Shown: positions 9,180 through 17,753, counted from the stretch's first letter. The stretch: DNA of 64,000 nt from Gimesia alba (GCF_007744675.1 NZ_CP036269.1:2185501-2249500), one strand, 5' to 3'. The notes: generated by a model from the sequence alone, not told the origin. Translations and numbers: made by a program.

Positions 9180-9383
9180 CTAGCAATGGCAGGTCTCTTC
9201 AAAGTGAGAAACCTGTTTCGCAGCTTCCTCTTTTTCGATCCCGTATCGTTCCTGGATCTTACCGATCAGTTCTTCACGCTTTCCATCGATCTGATCAAGT
9301 TCGTCATCGGTCAATTCACCCCATTTCTGTTTGGCTTGACCTTTAATCTGTTTCCATTTTCCTTCAAGTTGATCACTGTTCAT
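9180..9383 (-). CDS. CsbD-family stress protein
   Basis: A 67-residue hydrophilic protein starting [20 protein letters not shown], which is diagnostic of the CsbD family, and continuing [38 protein letters not shown]. CsbD proteins are small, abundant general-stress proteins of unknown biochemical function. A strong GAAGGAGA ribosome site precedes the ATG. It lies downstream of a small lipoprotein and a PRC-barrel gene on the same strand. The C-terminal HFEETCHC with two Cys residues is unusual. Confidence 0.92.
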   Translation of the reverse strand: MNSDQLEGKWKQIKGQAKQKWGELTDDELDQIDGKREELIGKIQERYGIEKEEAAKQVSHFEETCHC

Positions 9384-9462
9384 TTTTGTTCTCCTTCATA
9401 TTAAGTTGAGAGTGAGTTCGATCACATTGATATATCAGTTCCGGAAAGAACCGACTTGTTAT

Positions 9463-9483
9463 CAGGTTTCAACATGAAACCTG
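9463..9483 (-). terminator. Hairpin after the lipoprotein gene
   Basis: CAGGTTTC-AACAT-GAAACCTG is a perfect 8-bp stem 8 nt past the lipoprotein stop. It lacks a T-run, so it may be a weak terminator, an mRNA stabiliser or an operator for csbD. Confidence 0.35.
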
Positions 9484-9490
9484 TTTGAGC

Positions 9491-9679
9491 TTATTTTTTG
9501 TCTACTTCAACTCCAACTGCGCCCGAATCTTTATCACGTTCAATTTCAATCTCACCGCCGGGCGTTTCAACATCGAGTACTTTTTCCTTGTTATCACAAC
9601 CAGTGAGTGTGAATGATGCTGTCAGCAGCAGGGCCAGTGTGACAAATGGAATTGACAGCATTTGAATATGTTTTTTCAT
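9491..9679 (-). CDS. Small lipoprotein, unknown function
   Basis: 62 residues: a signal peptide with lipobox (LLLTASFTLTGC, Cys28 as lipidation site), then an acidic/basic tail (DNKEKVLDVETPGGEIEIER, ending VEVDKK). Short, membrane-anchored and hydrophilic, it fits the small envelope-stress lipoproteins often found next to CsbD and PRC-barrel genes. GGAAAGATCCC precedes the ATG. No enzyme motif. Confidence 0.75.
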   Translation of the reverse strand: MKKHIQMLSIPFVTLALLLTASFTLTGCDNKEKVLDVETPGGEIEIERDKDSGAVGVEVDKK

Positions 9680-9803
9680 GGGATCTTTCCTTTAGAAATT
9701 TACGAATCAGATTTCATGTCAGCGCACGGAGAGCCCGATGCGATCACACTTTAAAGTAGTGTCGAGTGAAACTTACATGCTGGTAGACGACATTGGATGC
9801 GTC

Positions 9804-10535
9804 TTACCAATAAGAGGGACGACCATAAAAGTCGTAAAGCTGTGTTTCATAGGCACGGTTTACGGGCAGCCGTGAATCATAATGAGGCGCGTTTTTCACC
9901 TGGTCTTGAGTTAAATCGACGTGGGCTTTTCTGTCTTCCCATGTGAAATGGGTAATCCAGTCGAACGCAATAATGACTTTTTTGCTTGTCGGCAACCAGT
10001 CTTTCGTATCGATAATCAGATACCGCAAAGACCAGCTCTCTGTGTCAACGATTAAATCTTCGATATGCCCCAGAGGACCTTCCATGCACTGAATCTGATA
10101 CCCTGTCACTTCCCGTGTACTACGTAAGTGGGGATCGCCTTCATTCTCTTTAACTTGCGTCGCCACTTCCGCAGAGGTCGTCTGGCGGCTGAGAACGGAG
10201 GAAGCTGCAGACCCCCAATACATGGGCCAATTATAAAATGACGCCAAAGCCGACTCGTATTGTCGAGATACCGGGTAATCAGCTTCTATCGTCGGCGATT
10301 CTTCAATGTTTGCCTTGGTGAGAACCGTAGGAAGATTGTGGGAATCAAAATCTGGTTGATCAATGGCAACGGGGGAAATTAAAACCTGCCTCCCGGTCAG
10401 CCATCCACCTGTGTTAACGACAATGTAACGGGCAATGTTTGATTCATCGTCAAATAAAATATCTTTTACGGTTCCACATTCTCCATCAGTGGCGAGAATC
10501 TTATAACCGTTAAGTTCTTTAATGCTGCGAAACAT
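9804..10535 (-). CDS. Two-domain PRC-barrel protein
   Basis: 243 residues from the ATG at 10535, selected because it has a strong AAAGGAG site 6 nt upstream and starts at the domain (MFRSIKELNGYKILATDGEC). It contains two tandem PRC-barrel repeats (about 1-80 and 115-195), each with G-x-(I/V)-x-D-(I/L)-(I/L)-x-D followed by R-Y-(I/L)-(V/I)-(V/I)-(N/D)-T. PRC-barrels bind proteins or cations and recur in stress-related cytoplasmic proteins. Its sigma-54 promoter ties it to the response regulator downstream. Confidence 0.85.
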   Translation of the reverse strand: MFRSIKELNGYKILATDGECGTVKDILFDDESNIARYIVVNTGGWLTGRQVLISPVAIDQPDFDSHNLPTVLTKANIEESPTIEADYPVSRQYESALASFYNWPMYWGSAASSVLSRQTTSAEVATQVKENEGDPHLRSTREVTGYQIQCMEGPLGHIEDLIVDTESWSLRYLIIDTKDWLPTSKKVIIAFDWITHFTWEDRKAHVDLTQDQVKNAPHYDSRLPVNRAYETQLYDFYGRPSYW

Positions 10536-10571
10536 GAATGTCTCCTTTCCTTTTTCTGTCTGTAAACGAAA

Positions 10572-10588
10572 AGCAGATCGCGTGCCAT
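10572..10588 (-). promoter_or_regulatory. Sigma-54 promoter of the PRC-barrel gene
   Basis: On the minus strand: ATGGCACGCGATCTGCT, with GG and GC separated by exactly 10 nt. This matches the -24/-12 consensus TGGCACG-N4-TTGC except one base at -12. Predicted start near 10561, 25 nt before the ATG. Confidence 0.75.
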
Positions 10589-10795
10589 TCGCAGCGGGTT
10601 CCTGTTGACGGTCACTGAATTTACGCGTTCCCATGCGGTTTTCTCGTTGAAATATAGTGATTTGCTTGTTCCAGATAAAATTTCAAAATTGATTTCCGAC
10701 CTCCTTATCTGTCGTCAGACTTTTGGTTGATCGATGGCTGATAAACCAGACTGTTCGACGATCACCCAGCAGGAAAAGGAGTTGTGTCCGAGCAT

Positions 10796-10840
10796 AAAAA
10801 AAGCCCTGCGGCGCACACAAAGCGTGCTCCACAGGGCTTT
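10796..10840 (-). terminator. Strong rho-independent terminator
   Basis: GC-rich stem with inner GCAC/GTGC pairing followed by T7 on the minus strand. There is no minus-strand gene between it and the divergent response-regulator gene, so it terminates either a small RNA or an antisense transcript. Confidence 0.75.
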
Positions 10841-10900
10841 CATAGGCCTGTTATCTCCCTGTTCTTCACGAATCGGGAGCTTGGATCTACCTGACAGTTT
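10796..10900 (-). ncRNA. Candidate small RNA ending in a strong terminator
   Basis: The minus strand carries a strong intrinsic terminator here with no protein gene in front of it: AAGCCCTG / CAGGGCTT (10801-10808, 10832-10839) with inner pairing, then seven T (10802-10796). Upstream on that strand CTCCC...GGGAG forms a second hairpin (about 10852-10879), and TTGACT (10923-10918) could act as a -35 with a poor -10 near 10900. A roughly 100-nt RNA with two stem-loops is therefore likely. A short peptide starting MKALWST is possible but no family is recognised. Confidence 0.4.
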
Positions 10901-10949
10901 AACGCAGACGCTTATACAGTCAATCCACGAAGTCATAGAATTTATAAGT

Positions 10950-10976
10950 TTGAAACAGCGAGCAACCGTCTATAAT
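10950..10976 (+). promoter_or_regulatory. Sigma-70-like promoter of the response-regulator gene
   Basis: TTGAAA (10950-10955) and a perfect TATAAT (10971-10976) separated by 15 nt. Spacing is short, but the boxes are good and lie about 110 bp upstream of the start at 11094. Confidence 0.5.
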
Positions 10977-11093
10977 ACTCAAATACCGTGCTGCTTGATT
11001 CTGTTCAATGGGTTACGACAGTGGTAGAATCTGCCTGCTCGCGAGGCAGCAGCCACAATGGAAATTTGAAAAGAAACCGGGAACTTTTGAAAT

Positions 11094-12575
11094 ATGCCCC
11101 AAGCATTGGTGATTGATGACGATCGTACAATTCGCGAAATGGTGCGGCGATCGCTTGAAAAAGTAAATGTGGATGTCATTTCTGCAGGAACAGCCGACGA
11201 AGGGCTTGAGGCAATCCGAGGCGAAGCGCCCGAAGTAGTCCTGCTTGATATCGTGTTGCCTTCAGTTTCAGGACTGGATGTGTTTCGTGAAATTCGCAGT
11301 CTTGACCGTCGATTGCCGGTTGTCTTCATTACTTCATCAAGTGAAAGCAATGTGGCTATTGAAGCCATGCAGTTAGGGGCATTTGACTATCTGGCCAAGC
11401 CACTTGACCTACCGAAACTCAATGCTCTGATTCAGAAAGCCATCGAAACCCGCCGGTTGATGAATATTCCCGTTGCGTTGCCCGTGGGCGATGCAAAGCC
11501 TGAAAATGGTGATCAGTTTGTGGGGCGCAGTCCACAGATGCTGGAAGTATTCAAGTCAATTGGACGCGTCGCCGCACAAAATGTGAACGTTCTGATTCGA
11601 GGAGAAAGTGGTACAGGCAAGGAATTGGTCGCGCGGGCCATCTATCAGCACAGTCCCCGTTCAAACGAATGTTTCATGGCGGTCAATTGTGCCGCGCTGA
11701 CTGAGACACTTTTAGAAAGTGAATTGTTTGGCTACGAAAAAGGGGCTTTCACAGGAGCCGATAAACAGAGGATCGGTAAGTTTGAACAATGCAACGGTGG
11801 TACGCTTTTTCTCGATGAAGTGGGCGATATGTCACAATTGACCCAGGGGAAAGTACTGCGTCTGTTGCAGGAGCAGAAGTTCGAACGCGTTGGCGGAAAT
11901 AAAACCATCGAAACAGACGTGCGGATCATAGCGGCGACGAATCGTAACCTGGAAGAGATGGTGAAAGATGGTTCGTTTCGCGAAGACCTGTTCTATCGAC
12001 TGAATGGGATGACAATTTCTTTACCACCGTTACGTGAACGTGGTAAAGACATTGCTCTCTTGGTAGAGCATTATCTGAATGCGGCATGCTATGAGATGGG
12101 ACGTACGGAAACCGAAGGAGTCTCTTCCGAAGCGCTCGAATTGATGATGAAATATCAGTGGCCTGGAAATGTACGTGAATTACAGAGTGTGATCAGACAG
12201 TCTCTGTTAAACAGCACCAGTCCGATTATTATTCCCTCGTTCCTGCCAGGCGAGCTTCTGGGCGAGACTTCTGCAGATGTCGCAACTGCGGCTTCCGCAG
12301 ATCCGGAAATCTCGGAAACGGGCGATACGCTCCCACTTTCTGACTTGCGCCTTTTTGTGGATGAGCGATTGCTTGCCAATTCGACTGATCTCTACAGCGA
12401 AACTCTGGAAACGATGGAACGCTACCTGCTCACGAGGATCTTAAATGAAACTGGTGGCAACCAGACGCGTGCCGCGGAAATTCTGGGGATCACGAGAGGA
12501 AAAATTCGCGATCGTATTGCCCAGTTCGGCATTTCTTTAGAGAAGACGGTCAGCATCGATGACGATGCGACATAG
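11094..12575 (+). CDS. Sigma-54-dependent NtrC-family response regulator
   Basis: 493 residues: receiver domain (1-120; DDD at 8-10, phospho-acceptor Asp52 in LLDIVLPS, KP at 102-103), AAA+ ATPase (about 140-375; Walker A GESGTGKE, intact GAFTGA loop at 217-222, Walker B LFLDEVGDM, R-finger region FREDLFYRLNGM), a linker of about 60 residues, and a Fis-type HTH (about 440-480, NQTRAAEILGITRGKIRDRI). It would activate sigma-54 RNA polymerase after phosphorylation. Nearby sigma-54 promoters (PRC-barrel, DUF1328, YqaE) are its likely targets and the Hpt-ended hybrid kinase downstream its likely phosphodonor. Confidence 0.95.
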   Translation: MPQALVIDDDRTIREMVRRSLEKVNVDVISAGTADEGLEAIRGEAPEVVLLDIVLPSVSGLDVFREIRSLDRRLPVVFITSSSESNVAIEAMQLGAFDYLAKPLDLPKLNALIQKAIETRRLMNIPVALPVGDAKPENGDQFVGRSPQMLEVFKSIGRVAAQNVNVLIRGESGTGKELVARAIYQHSPRSNECFMAVNCAALTETLLESELFGYEKGAFTGADKQRIGKFEQCNGGTLFLDEVGDMSQLTQGKVLRLLQEQKFERVGGNKTIETDVRIIAATNRNLEEMVKDGSFREDLFYRLNGMTISLPPLRERGKDIALLVEHYLNAACYEMGRTETEGVSSEALELMMKYQWPGNVRELQSVIRQSLLNSTSPIIIPSFLPGELLGETSADVATAASADPEISETGDTLPLSDLRLFVDERLLANSTDLYSETLETMERYLLTRILNETGGNQTRAAEILGITRGKIRDRIAQFGISLEKTVSIDDDAT

Positions 12576-13077
12576 CATCTCAATACTTGCCTGACCGAAT
12601 TGATTGAAGAGGAGCCCACCAGCACAACAGACAGACTGTGGGGCCTGCTTGCTTCGTCGTGCTCAGTCAGATCAGTACACGCGCTTGAAAAAATGCGCAG
12701 CTCAATCAAGTAGAATCTCTTCATTCTGGTTTCGGTTGGTAACCGACCAAAGCATCTTCTCTCCCGATCGGTGAGCAACCGATTTTCTTTTCTCCTCCAT
12801 GCTTTCTTGAAAAATAAAAGTTTGGTTTGTTTTTCTATCTCACTCGCAAGTAATGGCTTACGGTGAATTTGTTGCTGGGGTGACTTGTTTGGCACACCAC
12901 TTGCGATACTTACTTTTATCGCCACAACGCGATCAACAATGAAAAAAGAAATATTAAATGAGCCGAGATGAAAACTCGGTCGGTTGGTTTCCGCTGACAT
13001 TGTCGTTGGCCTGACCGGATCGGAAATGAGAACCCGATTTCGAACAAGACAACCCCACATACTGAAAGGGTGGAACT
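12576..13077. other. Regulatory interval upstream of the DUF1328 gene
   Basis: No gene supported. Two palindromes with 5-bp arms and 5-bp spacers, TCGGT-TGGTA-ACCGA (about 12732-12746) and TCGGT-GAGCA-ACCGA (about 12768-12782), lie 110-160 bp upstream of the sigma-54 promoter and are candidate enhancer sites for an NtrC-type activator. Confidence 0.45.
12889..12904 (+). promoter_or_regulatory. Sigma-54 promoter of the DUF1328 gene
   Basis: TTGGCACACCACTTGC has GG and GC exactly 10 nt apart and intact TTGGCAC and TTGC boxes, a near-perfect -24/-12 element. Predicted start near 12916, giving a leader of about 160 nt. Confidence 0.8.
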
Positions 13078-13245
13078 ATGTTAAGCTGGGCATTGATGTT
13101 TTTGGTAATTGCTTTAATCGCAGGTCTGTTTGGTTTTGGTCTGGTTGGTGGAATGGCCTATGGTGCCGCCAAAATCTGTTTCTTCATCTTTCTGGTCCTT
13201 GCAGTCATCAGTCTGCTGACTGGCAAGCGTATTCCTACGGAATAA
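13078..13245 (+). CDS. DUF1328 (YtjA-like) small membrane protein
   Basis: A 55-residue gene: [20 protein letters not shown] at the N-terminus, then [20 protein letters not shown] and an end LTGKRIPTE. Two hydrophobic helices with glycine zippers match the DUF1328/YtjA family of small inner-membrane proteins, which are stress-induced in other bacteria. GAAAGGGTGG precedes the ATG. It has its own sigma-54 promoter and terminator. Confidence 0.9.
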   Translation: MLSWALMFLVIALIAGLFGFGLVGGMAYGAAKICFFIFLVLAVISLLTGKRIPTE

Positions 13246-13297
13246 TAGGATCAACTGAAGGCTAGATTCATTCTGTCTTCTAAGCTGCTGCAATAAC

Positions 13298-13337
13298 CAA
13301 CCGACGGCATACTGTTTGTGTGTCGTCGGTTTGGTTT
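13298..13337 (+). terminator. Terminator of the DUF1328 gene
   Basis: CCGACG-containing arms (ACCGACGGCA / TGTCGTCGGT) form a stem of about 10 bp, flanked by AACCA/TGGTT, followed by a T-rich stretch. Confidence 0.55.
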
Positions 13338-13377
13338 ATGAGGCAGGAATCAGATGTTTTTAATCAGGAGTAGGATG

Positions 13378-13638
13378 ATGCAAAATTTGATTGTCATTAT
13401 TTTGATTATTGTTGCCGTAGTGGCAATGGTGCTTGGTGAGTGGGTATCCTTTGCTGACCTTAATGAGAGTTCAACCATTACGATTCATAAAGACGAGGTT
13501 AAAAAAGATACCGAATCTGCTCTTGAAAAAGGCGAAGCGTTGATTGAGGATGCGACTCAGCAGGGACGTGATCTTATTGATCAAACGCAAGATTCGAAAA
13601 CAGATCAGGCGGCGCCCGACACTCTTAAGCAACAATAA
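13378..13638 (+). CDS. Single-pass membrane protein with charged helical tail
   Basis: 86 residues from the ATG at 13378 (AGGAG 7 nt upstream; ATG at 13375 also possible). One N-terminal hydrophobic helix (residues 3-22, LIVIILIIVAVVAMVLGEWV) is followed by a highly charged tail (KDEVKKDTESALEKGEALIE, then DATQQGRDLIDQTQ) likely to form an amphipathic helix. No family recognised with certainty. Position between DUF1328 and the hybrid kinase suggests an envelope-stress role. Confidence 0.65.
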   Translation: MQNLIVIILIIVAVVAMVLGEWVSFADLNESSTITIHKDEVKKDTESALEKGEALIEDATQQGRDLIDQTQDSKTDQAAPDTLKQQ

Positions 13639-13652
13639 CAATAATTGAGGAG

Positions 13653-13692
13653 ACAGGGAGGCAAGTGGTCTAAGGCTGGCCTCCCCTGTTTT
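13653..13692 (+). terminator. Terminator after the 86-residue membrane protein gene
   Basis: ACAGGGAGGC (13653-13662) pairs with GCCTCCCCTGT (13679-13689) with a single bulge, then TTTTG. Strong GC-rich stem. Confidence 0.75.
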
Positions 13693-13803
13693 GAAAAGCT
13701 TATTTTCCAGCAGGAGCCCCAGGTCAGAGTGGAGGCATCTTTTCCCAGTGGTCTGGTCCTGCTGATTGCATACGTGTAGAAAAACGCATTCCATTCTGTT
13801 AAT

Positions 13804-13856
13804 TTCATACAAAATATGAAGCTGTAGTCCCTTTCTGGTTCTCAGAATGCTTCAGA
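13804..13856 (+). promoter_or_regulatory. Possible control region of the hybrid kinase gene
   Basis: Palindrome TTCATA-CAAAA-TATGAA (13804-13820) stands just upstream of CTGGTTCTCAGAATGC (13835-13850), whose GG and GC are 10 nt apart. The -24/-12 match is weak (TGGTTC, ATGC), so this is only a candidate. Confidence 0.3.
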
Positions 13857-13891
13857 AAAATCAAAGTCATTAAATTAGAAACAGCAAGAGC

Positions 13892-16800
13892 ATGACACAC
13901 TCCTCAAATTCTAATACCCCGAGTTCTGCGTTATGGGCTTCTGATGCACGTCTACAGGCAATCATTGATTCTGCATTGGATGCAGTCATCACCATGGATC
14001 TGGATGGCTGCGTGATTGACTGGAATCGGCGCGCTGAAGAAGTCTTTGGGTGGACACGTGAAGAAGCAGTGGGAAAACCGGTTGCAGAACTGATTATGCC
14101 TCAGCAGTATATTGCGCAACATTTGGATGGTCTTCGTCTATTCAAGTCCACAGGTAAAGGACGTGTGATTGATCAGAAACTGGAACTAACAGCACTGCGC
14201 AGAGATGGTCAAGAATTTCCAATTGAATTAATGGTGACGCAACTCGAATGGAATGAGCAAATCATTTTTAATGCTTTTGTGCGGGATGTATCGGAGAGGA
14301 AAGAGGCCGAACAACTCATTGCACGTGAGAAACTGGAAACAGCCTTACTCCAGCAGGCGAGTTATTCTTCATCAACGCATGATGCGTTGGAAGACGCCTT
14401 GCGAATCTGTGTTACCAATCTGGGAGAGATTTCGGGCTGGCCTGTAGGACATGCCTTTATTCGAAATCAGGCAGGGACTCAGTTGGTCTCTTCACGTATC
14501 TGGTACCTGGCAGAGAATACAAATTTTAGTGAGCTGCAAGCTGTTTCAGAACAAGTGAAACTGGCTCCAGGCGAGGATATTCCAGGACAGGTCTGGCAGA
14601 CTGGAAAAGCAGTCTGGATTACAGATATTGAACAGGACGAAACCATCGTTCGTAGACGTAATAAGTCTCGTCTTGGAGTCAGAGCTGCTTTTGCATTTCC
14701 GATTAAAGTAGACGAAGAAGTGATTGCAGTCGTCGAGTTTTTCAATACAAAACTGGTTTCGCCCGATCAGAATCTGTTGTCTTTAGCGCGCGGGGTGAAA
14801 AATAAAATCAGGCAGATGATGGAACGTATGCAATGGCAGGAAGAACGGACGCGTCTGGCTGCCATTGTTGATAATTCAGGAGATGCGATCATCGGCAAAG
14901 CGCCTGATGGGACCATCACTTCCTGGAATAACGGGGCTGAAATCACATATGGCTGGAAAGCTGATGAAGTCATCGGCGAAACGATTTCGATTATTCTGCC
15001 CCCTGGGATGGCGCGTGAAGAATCTGAGATTCTCGAAGCCATGAAAACGGGGCGACGACTGGAGCAGTTCCAGACCCGGCGCATGCGGAAAGATGGAACC
15101 ATTATTGATGTTTCCATTACCGTTTCACCGATTCGAGGTCAGGACATGCAGATTATCGGCTCGTCAATAATCGAACGTGATATTACTGCTCGACGTCGTC
15201 GGGAAGAAGAACTACGGAAAGCCCGTGATGAGGCAGAACAGGCAAGCCGTGCCCAAGGCGAGTTTCTTGCAAACGTAAGTCATGAACTCCGCACGCCCAT
15301 GAATGCAATACTGGGGATGTTGGAGCTCACATTACAGGAGAATTTGACGCCCGTAAAACGCGATTATCTCGAAACAGCAAAAGATTCTGCAGAACAACTT
15401 CTGTTGCTCGTGAATGACATTCTAGACTTTTCACGCCTCGAAGCAGGTCGTTTTGAACTGGAACCGACTGTATTTAACCTGCGCGATTTACTGGACGATG
15501 TTGTTAAAACGCTTTCTTTGAGGGGGTACGAGAAAGGTTTAGAGCTCGTATGTCATATCAAAAAAGAAGTTCCGAAACGCGTTGTTGGTGACCCAGTCAG
15601 GCTGCGTCAGATTTTGACGAATCTGGCAGGCAACGCTATTAAATTTACAGAGCAGGGGGAAGTCGTTGTTGCCCTCAAGCTGATTGAGTCGTCTGAGGTC
15701 ACTCAGGATATTTTACCCGGCGAAAATGTCTCTCTGGAATTCAGTGTGTCAGACACAGGTATCGGGATCGCAGCCGAGGATCAGGAACGGATCTTTTCCC
15801 CTTTTGCCCAGGCCGATGCTTCCACGACACGACAGTATTCGGGTACAGGCTTGGGTCTGGCGATTTGTCATGAACTGATCGGGTTGATGGAGGGGGAAAT
15901 GCAGCTGGAGAGCGAATTGGGAAGGGGCAGCAAGTTTTCATTCGTCATAGAATTACCTGTTGCAGAAGCCGATGAAGCAGTCGTGATCCGTGATAAAGCG
16001 ACCGTCGATGAATTGCGAGACCTGCCTGTACTCGTCGTGGATGATAATTATACGAATCGATTCATCCTGGAAGAAATGTTGAGCAACTGGTCAATGTCTC
16101 CGACACCAGTGCCATCAGCCCAACATGCGATAGAGCAACTCTCTGAAGCGAGTCAGGAACAAAAAACATTCCCACTTGTGATTGTCGATGCGTTAATGCC
16201 GGAGACCGATGGGTTTATGTTGCTGGAGCAGGCGAAAGAAGAAGGCCTGTTGGATTCTGCAACGATTCTCATGTTGTCGTCTGCAGATCACCAGGTTTTT
16301 AGCGAACGTTGCCATGACCTGGATATTTCAGCATTTTTGGAAAAGCCTGTCTCTCAATCCGATTTACTTGATGCAATCATGACGGCTCTCAAGGGGCCTC
16401 AACTTGAACGGGAAAGCGTCAGTCAAATTAATGAAGCCAGTCAGTCATTTAAGGTCCTGATTGCCGAAGATACACCAGCCAATCAAAAGGTAATCACGGC
16501 AATCTTAAATAAAAGAGGACATCACTGTGTGATTGCCAATAACGGGCGTGAAGCCGTCGAGTGTCTACGCAATGAATCGTTCGACATTGTGTTGATGGAC
16601 GTCCAGATGCCAACCATGGATGGTTTACAGGCAACGGCAATGATTCGTGAACAGGAAGAAGAGTCAGGTGACCATATTCCGATTATTGCGATGACAGCTT
16701 ACGCCATGCGTGGCGATCGCGATAAATGTATCGCAGCGGGGATGGATAACTACATTTCTAAACCCATTGATGCCAAAAAATTGCTGCGTCTGTTAGAACG

Positions 16801-17239
16801 ATATGCCAAGGAAGCCCAGCGAAAACGGACGGACTCAGAGGAAACGAAGCAACAACCCCCTGTACCCAGAACGCAAGTCGATTCTGGAAAACAACAATCC
16901 GTGATTGACATGCAAGCAGCGCTGCAACGTACGGGGGATGACGTTGAAATTCTGAATGATATGGTGAATTACTTTTTTGAAGATTCTTCGAATCTGATGC
17001 AGGAAGCACTTGAATGTGCGGACAAAGGAGATGCGGAAGAGACTACCCGTGCAGCCCACAGTTTAAAAGGGCTTTGCGCGAACTTTAATGCATACTCGGC
17101 AACTGAAGCGGCAAGAGTGGTGGAAGACATCGGTCTTTCCGGCGATTTGAATCACGTTTCGGAATCGCTGGCGACTCTTCAGCAAGAGCTCACCATCCTG
17201 ACCGAAGCACTCCACCAGTGGCAAGCCGAAAATAAATGA
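13892..17239 (+). CDS. Hybrid sensor histidine kinase (PAS-GAF-PAS-HisKA-HATPase-REC-REC-Hpt)
   Basis: 1115 residues, no membrane segment. Order: PAS (about 20-135), GAF (about 150-305), PAS (about 320-445), HisKA with SHELRTPMN (His464), HATPase_c (N-box NLAGNAIKF, DTGIGIA, GTGLGLAI), a receiver with LVVDD and acceptor Asp766 (VDALMPETDG), a second receiver with Asp903 (MDVQMPTMDG) and SKPID, and an Hpt domain with His1056 (AAHSLKGLCANF). A cytoplasmic phosphorelay sensor of redox or small-molecule signals. It is flanked by stress genes and the NtrC-type regulator, the likely final acceptor. Confidence 0.95.
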   Translation: MTHSSNSNTPSSALWASDARLQAIIDSALDAVITMDLDGCVIDWNRRAEEVFGWTREEAVGKPVAELIMPQQYIAQHLDGLRLFKSTGKGRVIDQKLELTALRRDGQEFPIELMVTQLEWNEQIIFNAFVRDVSERKEAEQLIAREKLETALLQQASYSSSTHDALEDALRICVTNLGEISGWPVGHAFIRNQAGTQLVSSRIWYLAENTNFSELQAVSEQVKLAPGEDIPGQVWQTGKAVWITDIEQDETIVRRRNKSRLGVRAAFAFPIKVDEEVIAVVEFFNTKLVSPDQNLLSLARGVKNKIRQMMERMQWQEERTRLAAIVDNSGDAIIGKAPDGTITSWNNGAEITYGWKADEVIGETISIILPPGMAREESEILEAMKTGRRLEQFQTRRMRKDGTIIDVSITVSPIRGQDMQIIGSSIIERDITARRRREEELRKARDEAEQASRAQGEFLANVSHELRTPMNAILGMLELTLQENLTPVKRDYLETAKDSAEQLLLLVNDILDFSRLEAGRFELEPTVFNLRDLLDDVVKTLSLRGYEKGLELVCHIKKEVPKRVVGDPVRLRQILTNLAGNAIKFTEQGEVVVALKLIESSEVTQDILPGENVSLEFSVSDTGIGIAAEDQERIFSPFAQADASTTRQYSGTGLGLAICHELIGLMEGEMQLESELGRGSKFSFVIELPVAEADEAVVIRDKATVDELRDLPVLVVDDNYTNRFILEEMLSNWSMSPTPVPSAQHAIEQLSEASQEQKTFPLVIVDALMPETDGFMLLEQAKEEGLLDSATILMLSSADHQVFSERCHDLDISAFLEKPVSQSDLLDAIMTALKGPQLERESVSQINEASQSFKVLIAEDTPANQKVITAILNKRGHHCVIANNGREAVECLRNESFDIVLMDVQMPTMDGLQATAMIREQEEESGDHIPIIAMTAYAMRGDRDKCIAAGMDNYISKPIDAKKLLRLLERYAKEAQRKRTDSEETKQQPPVPRTQVDSGKQQSVIDMQAALQRTGDDVEILNDMVNYFFEDSSNLMQEALECADKGDAEETTRAAHSLKGLCANFNAYSATEAARVVEDIGLSGDLNHVSESLATLQQELTILTEALHQWQAENK

Positions 17240-17303
17240 GGCGACTCATGATTGTTACTGTCTCTCATCTCAAATAGCGTCGACTCTCAGGGGCGCTGGC
17301 GGA

Positions 17304-17340
17304 TGATCGATATTCGCTCATTCTGATCGTAAATCGATCA
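17304..17340 (+). promoter_or_regulatory. Candidate upstream activator sites for the YqaE gene
   Basis: TGATCG-TAAAT-CGATCA (17324-17340) is a perfect 6-5-6 palindrome; a second copy TGATCG-ATATT-CGCTCA (17304-17320) is imperfect. Their centres are 20 bp apart (two helical turns), about 107 and 127 bp upstream of the -12 box, a geometry typical of enhancer sites for NtrC-type activators. Confidence 0.5.
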
Positions 17341-17376
17341 CGGATTTATGTAGTTTTTCCCTAAAGTCTTTGAAAA

Positions 17377-17393
17377 TACATGGTTTTCATGTA
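17377..17393 (+). repeat. Palindrome TACATG-N5-CATGTA, copy 1
   Basis: TACATGGTTTTCATGTA, 31 bp upstream of the sigma-54 promoter of the YqaE gene. A second copy with the same arms lies at 17486-17502. Confidence 0.6.
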
Positions 17394-17424
17394 CTGCTTG
17401 TAGAAAATGCTCAAATATCCGGGA

Positions 17425-17440
17425 TTGGTACGGGATCTGC
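17425..17440 (+). promoter_or_regulatory. Sigma-54 promoter of the YqaE gene
   Basis: TTGGTACGGGATCTGC, with GG and GC 10 nt apart. It shares GATCTGCTTT with the PRC-barrel promoter at 10572-10588. Predicted start about 17452, 95 nt before the ATG. Confidence 0.75.
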
Positions 17441-17485
17441 TTTAAATCATTCTAGAAATGGTTCCATTCACAGGCACTGGAAAAA

Positions 17486-17502
17486 TACATGCGTGCCATG
17501 TA
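17486..17502 (+). repeat. Palindrome TACATG-N5-CATGTA, copy 2
   Basis: TACATGCGTGCCATGTA in the predicted 5' leader of the YqaE gene. Same arms and spacer length as the copy at 17377-17393; probably an operator pair bracketing the promoter. Confidence 0.6.
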
Positions 17503-17546
17503 ACCATTACTGGAAAAATTCCCTTCATTCAGAAAGGTATAAAACC

Positions 17547-17753
17547 ATGTCAACTAATTTACAGACTCAGGCACAGCCAAAGTCGTCAACTTTTGCAGAT
17601 GTACTACGAATCATTCTGGCAATTATTCTGCCACCAGTCGGGGTGCTGTTACAAGTCGGCCTGGGTATGCACTTCTGGTTGAATATCGTGCTCACATTAT
17701 GTGGATACATCCCAGGGCTGGTACATGCTGTCTGGGTGATTGCGAAGAAATAG
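17547..17753 (+). CDS. YqaE/Pmp3-family small membrane protein
   Basis: 68 residues: a polar N-terminus (MSTNLQTQAQPKSSTFADVL) then two helices with the family signature ILAIILPPVGVLLQVG and FWLNIVLTLCGYIPGLVHAVW. YqaE/Pmp3 proteolipids modulate membrane potential and are induced by salt, cold and stationary phase. The start at 17547 is chosen for its AGAAAGG site and family length; the frame stays open to 17370. Sigma-54 controlled and followed after 51 bp by the TrkA-C protein gene. Confidence 0.93.
   Translation: MSTNLQTQAQPKSSTFADVLRIILAIILPPVGVLLQVGLGMHFWLNIVLTLCGYIPGLVHAVWVIAKK

Noticed and set aside
10715-10936. 73-codon open frame over the terminator region
   Set aside because: It runs straight through the strong terminator hairpin; a small RNA is the simpler reading.
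12422-13060. 212-codon minus-strand open frame
   Set aside because: It overlaps the 3' end of the response-regulator gene and its sigma-54-promoter region, has no family features, and has irregular composition.
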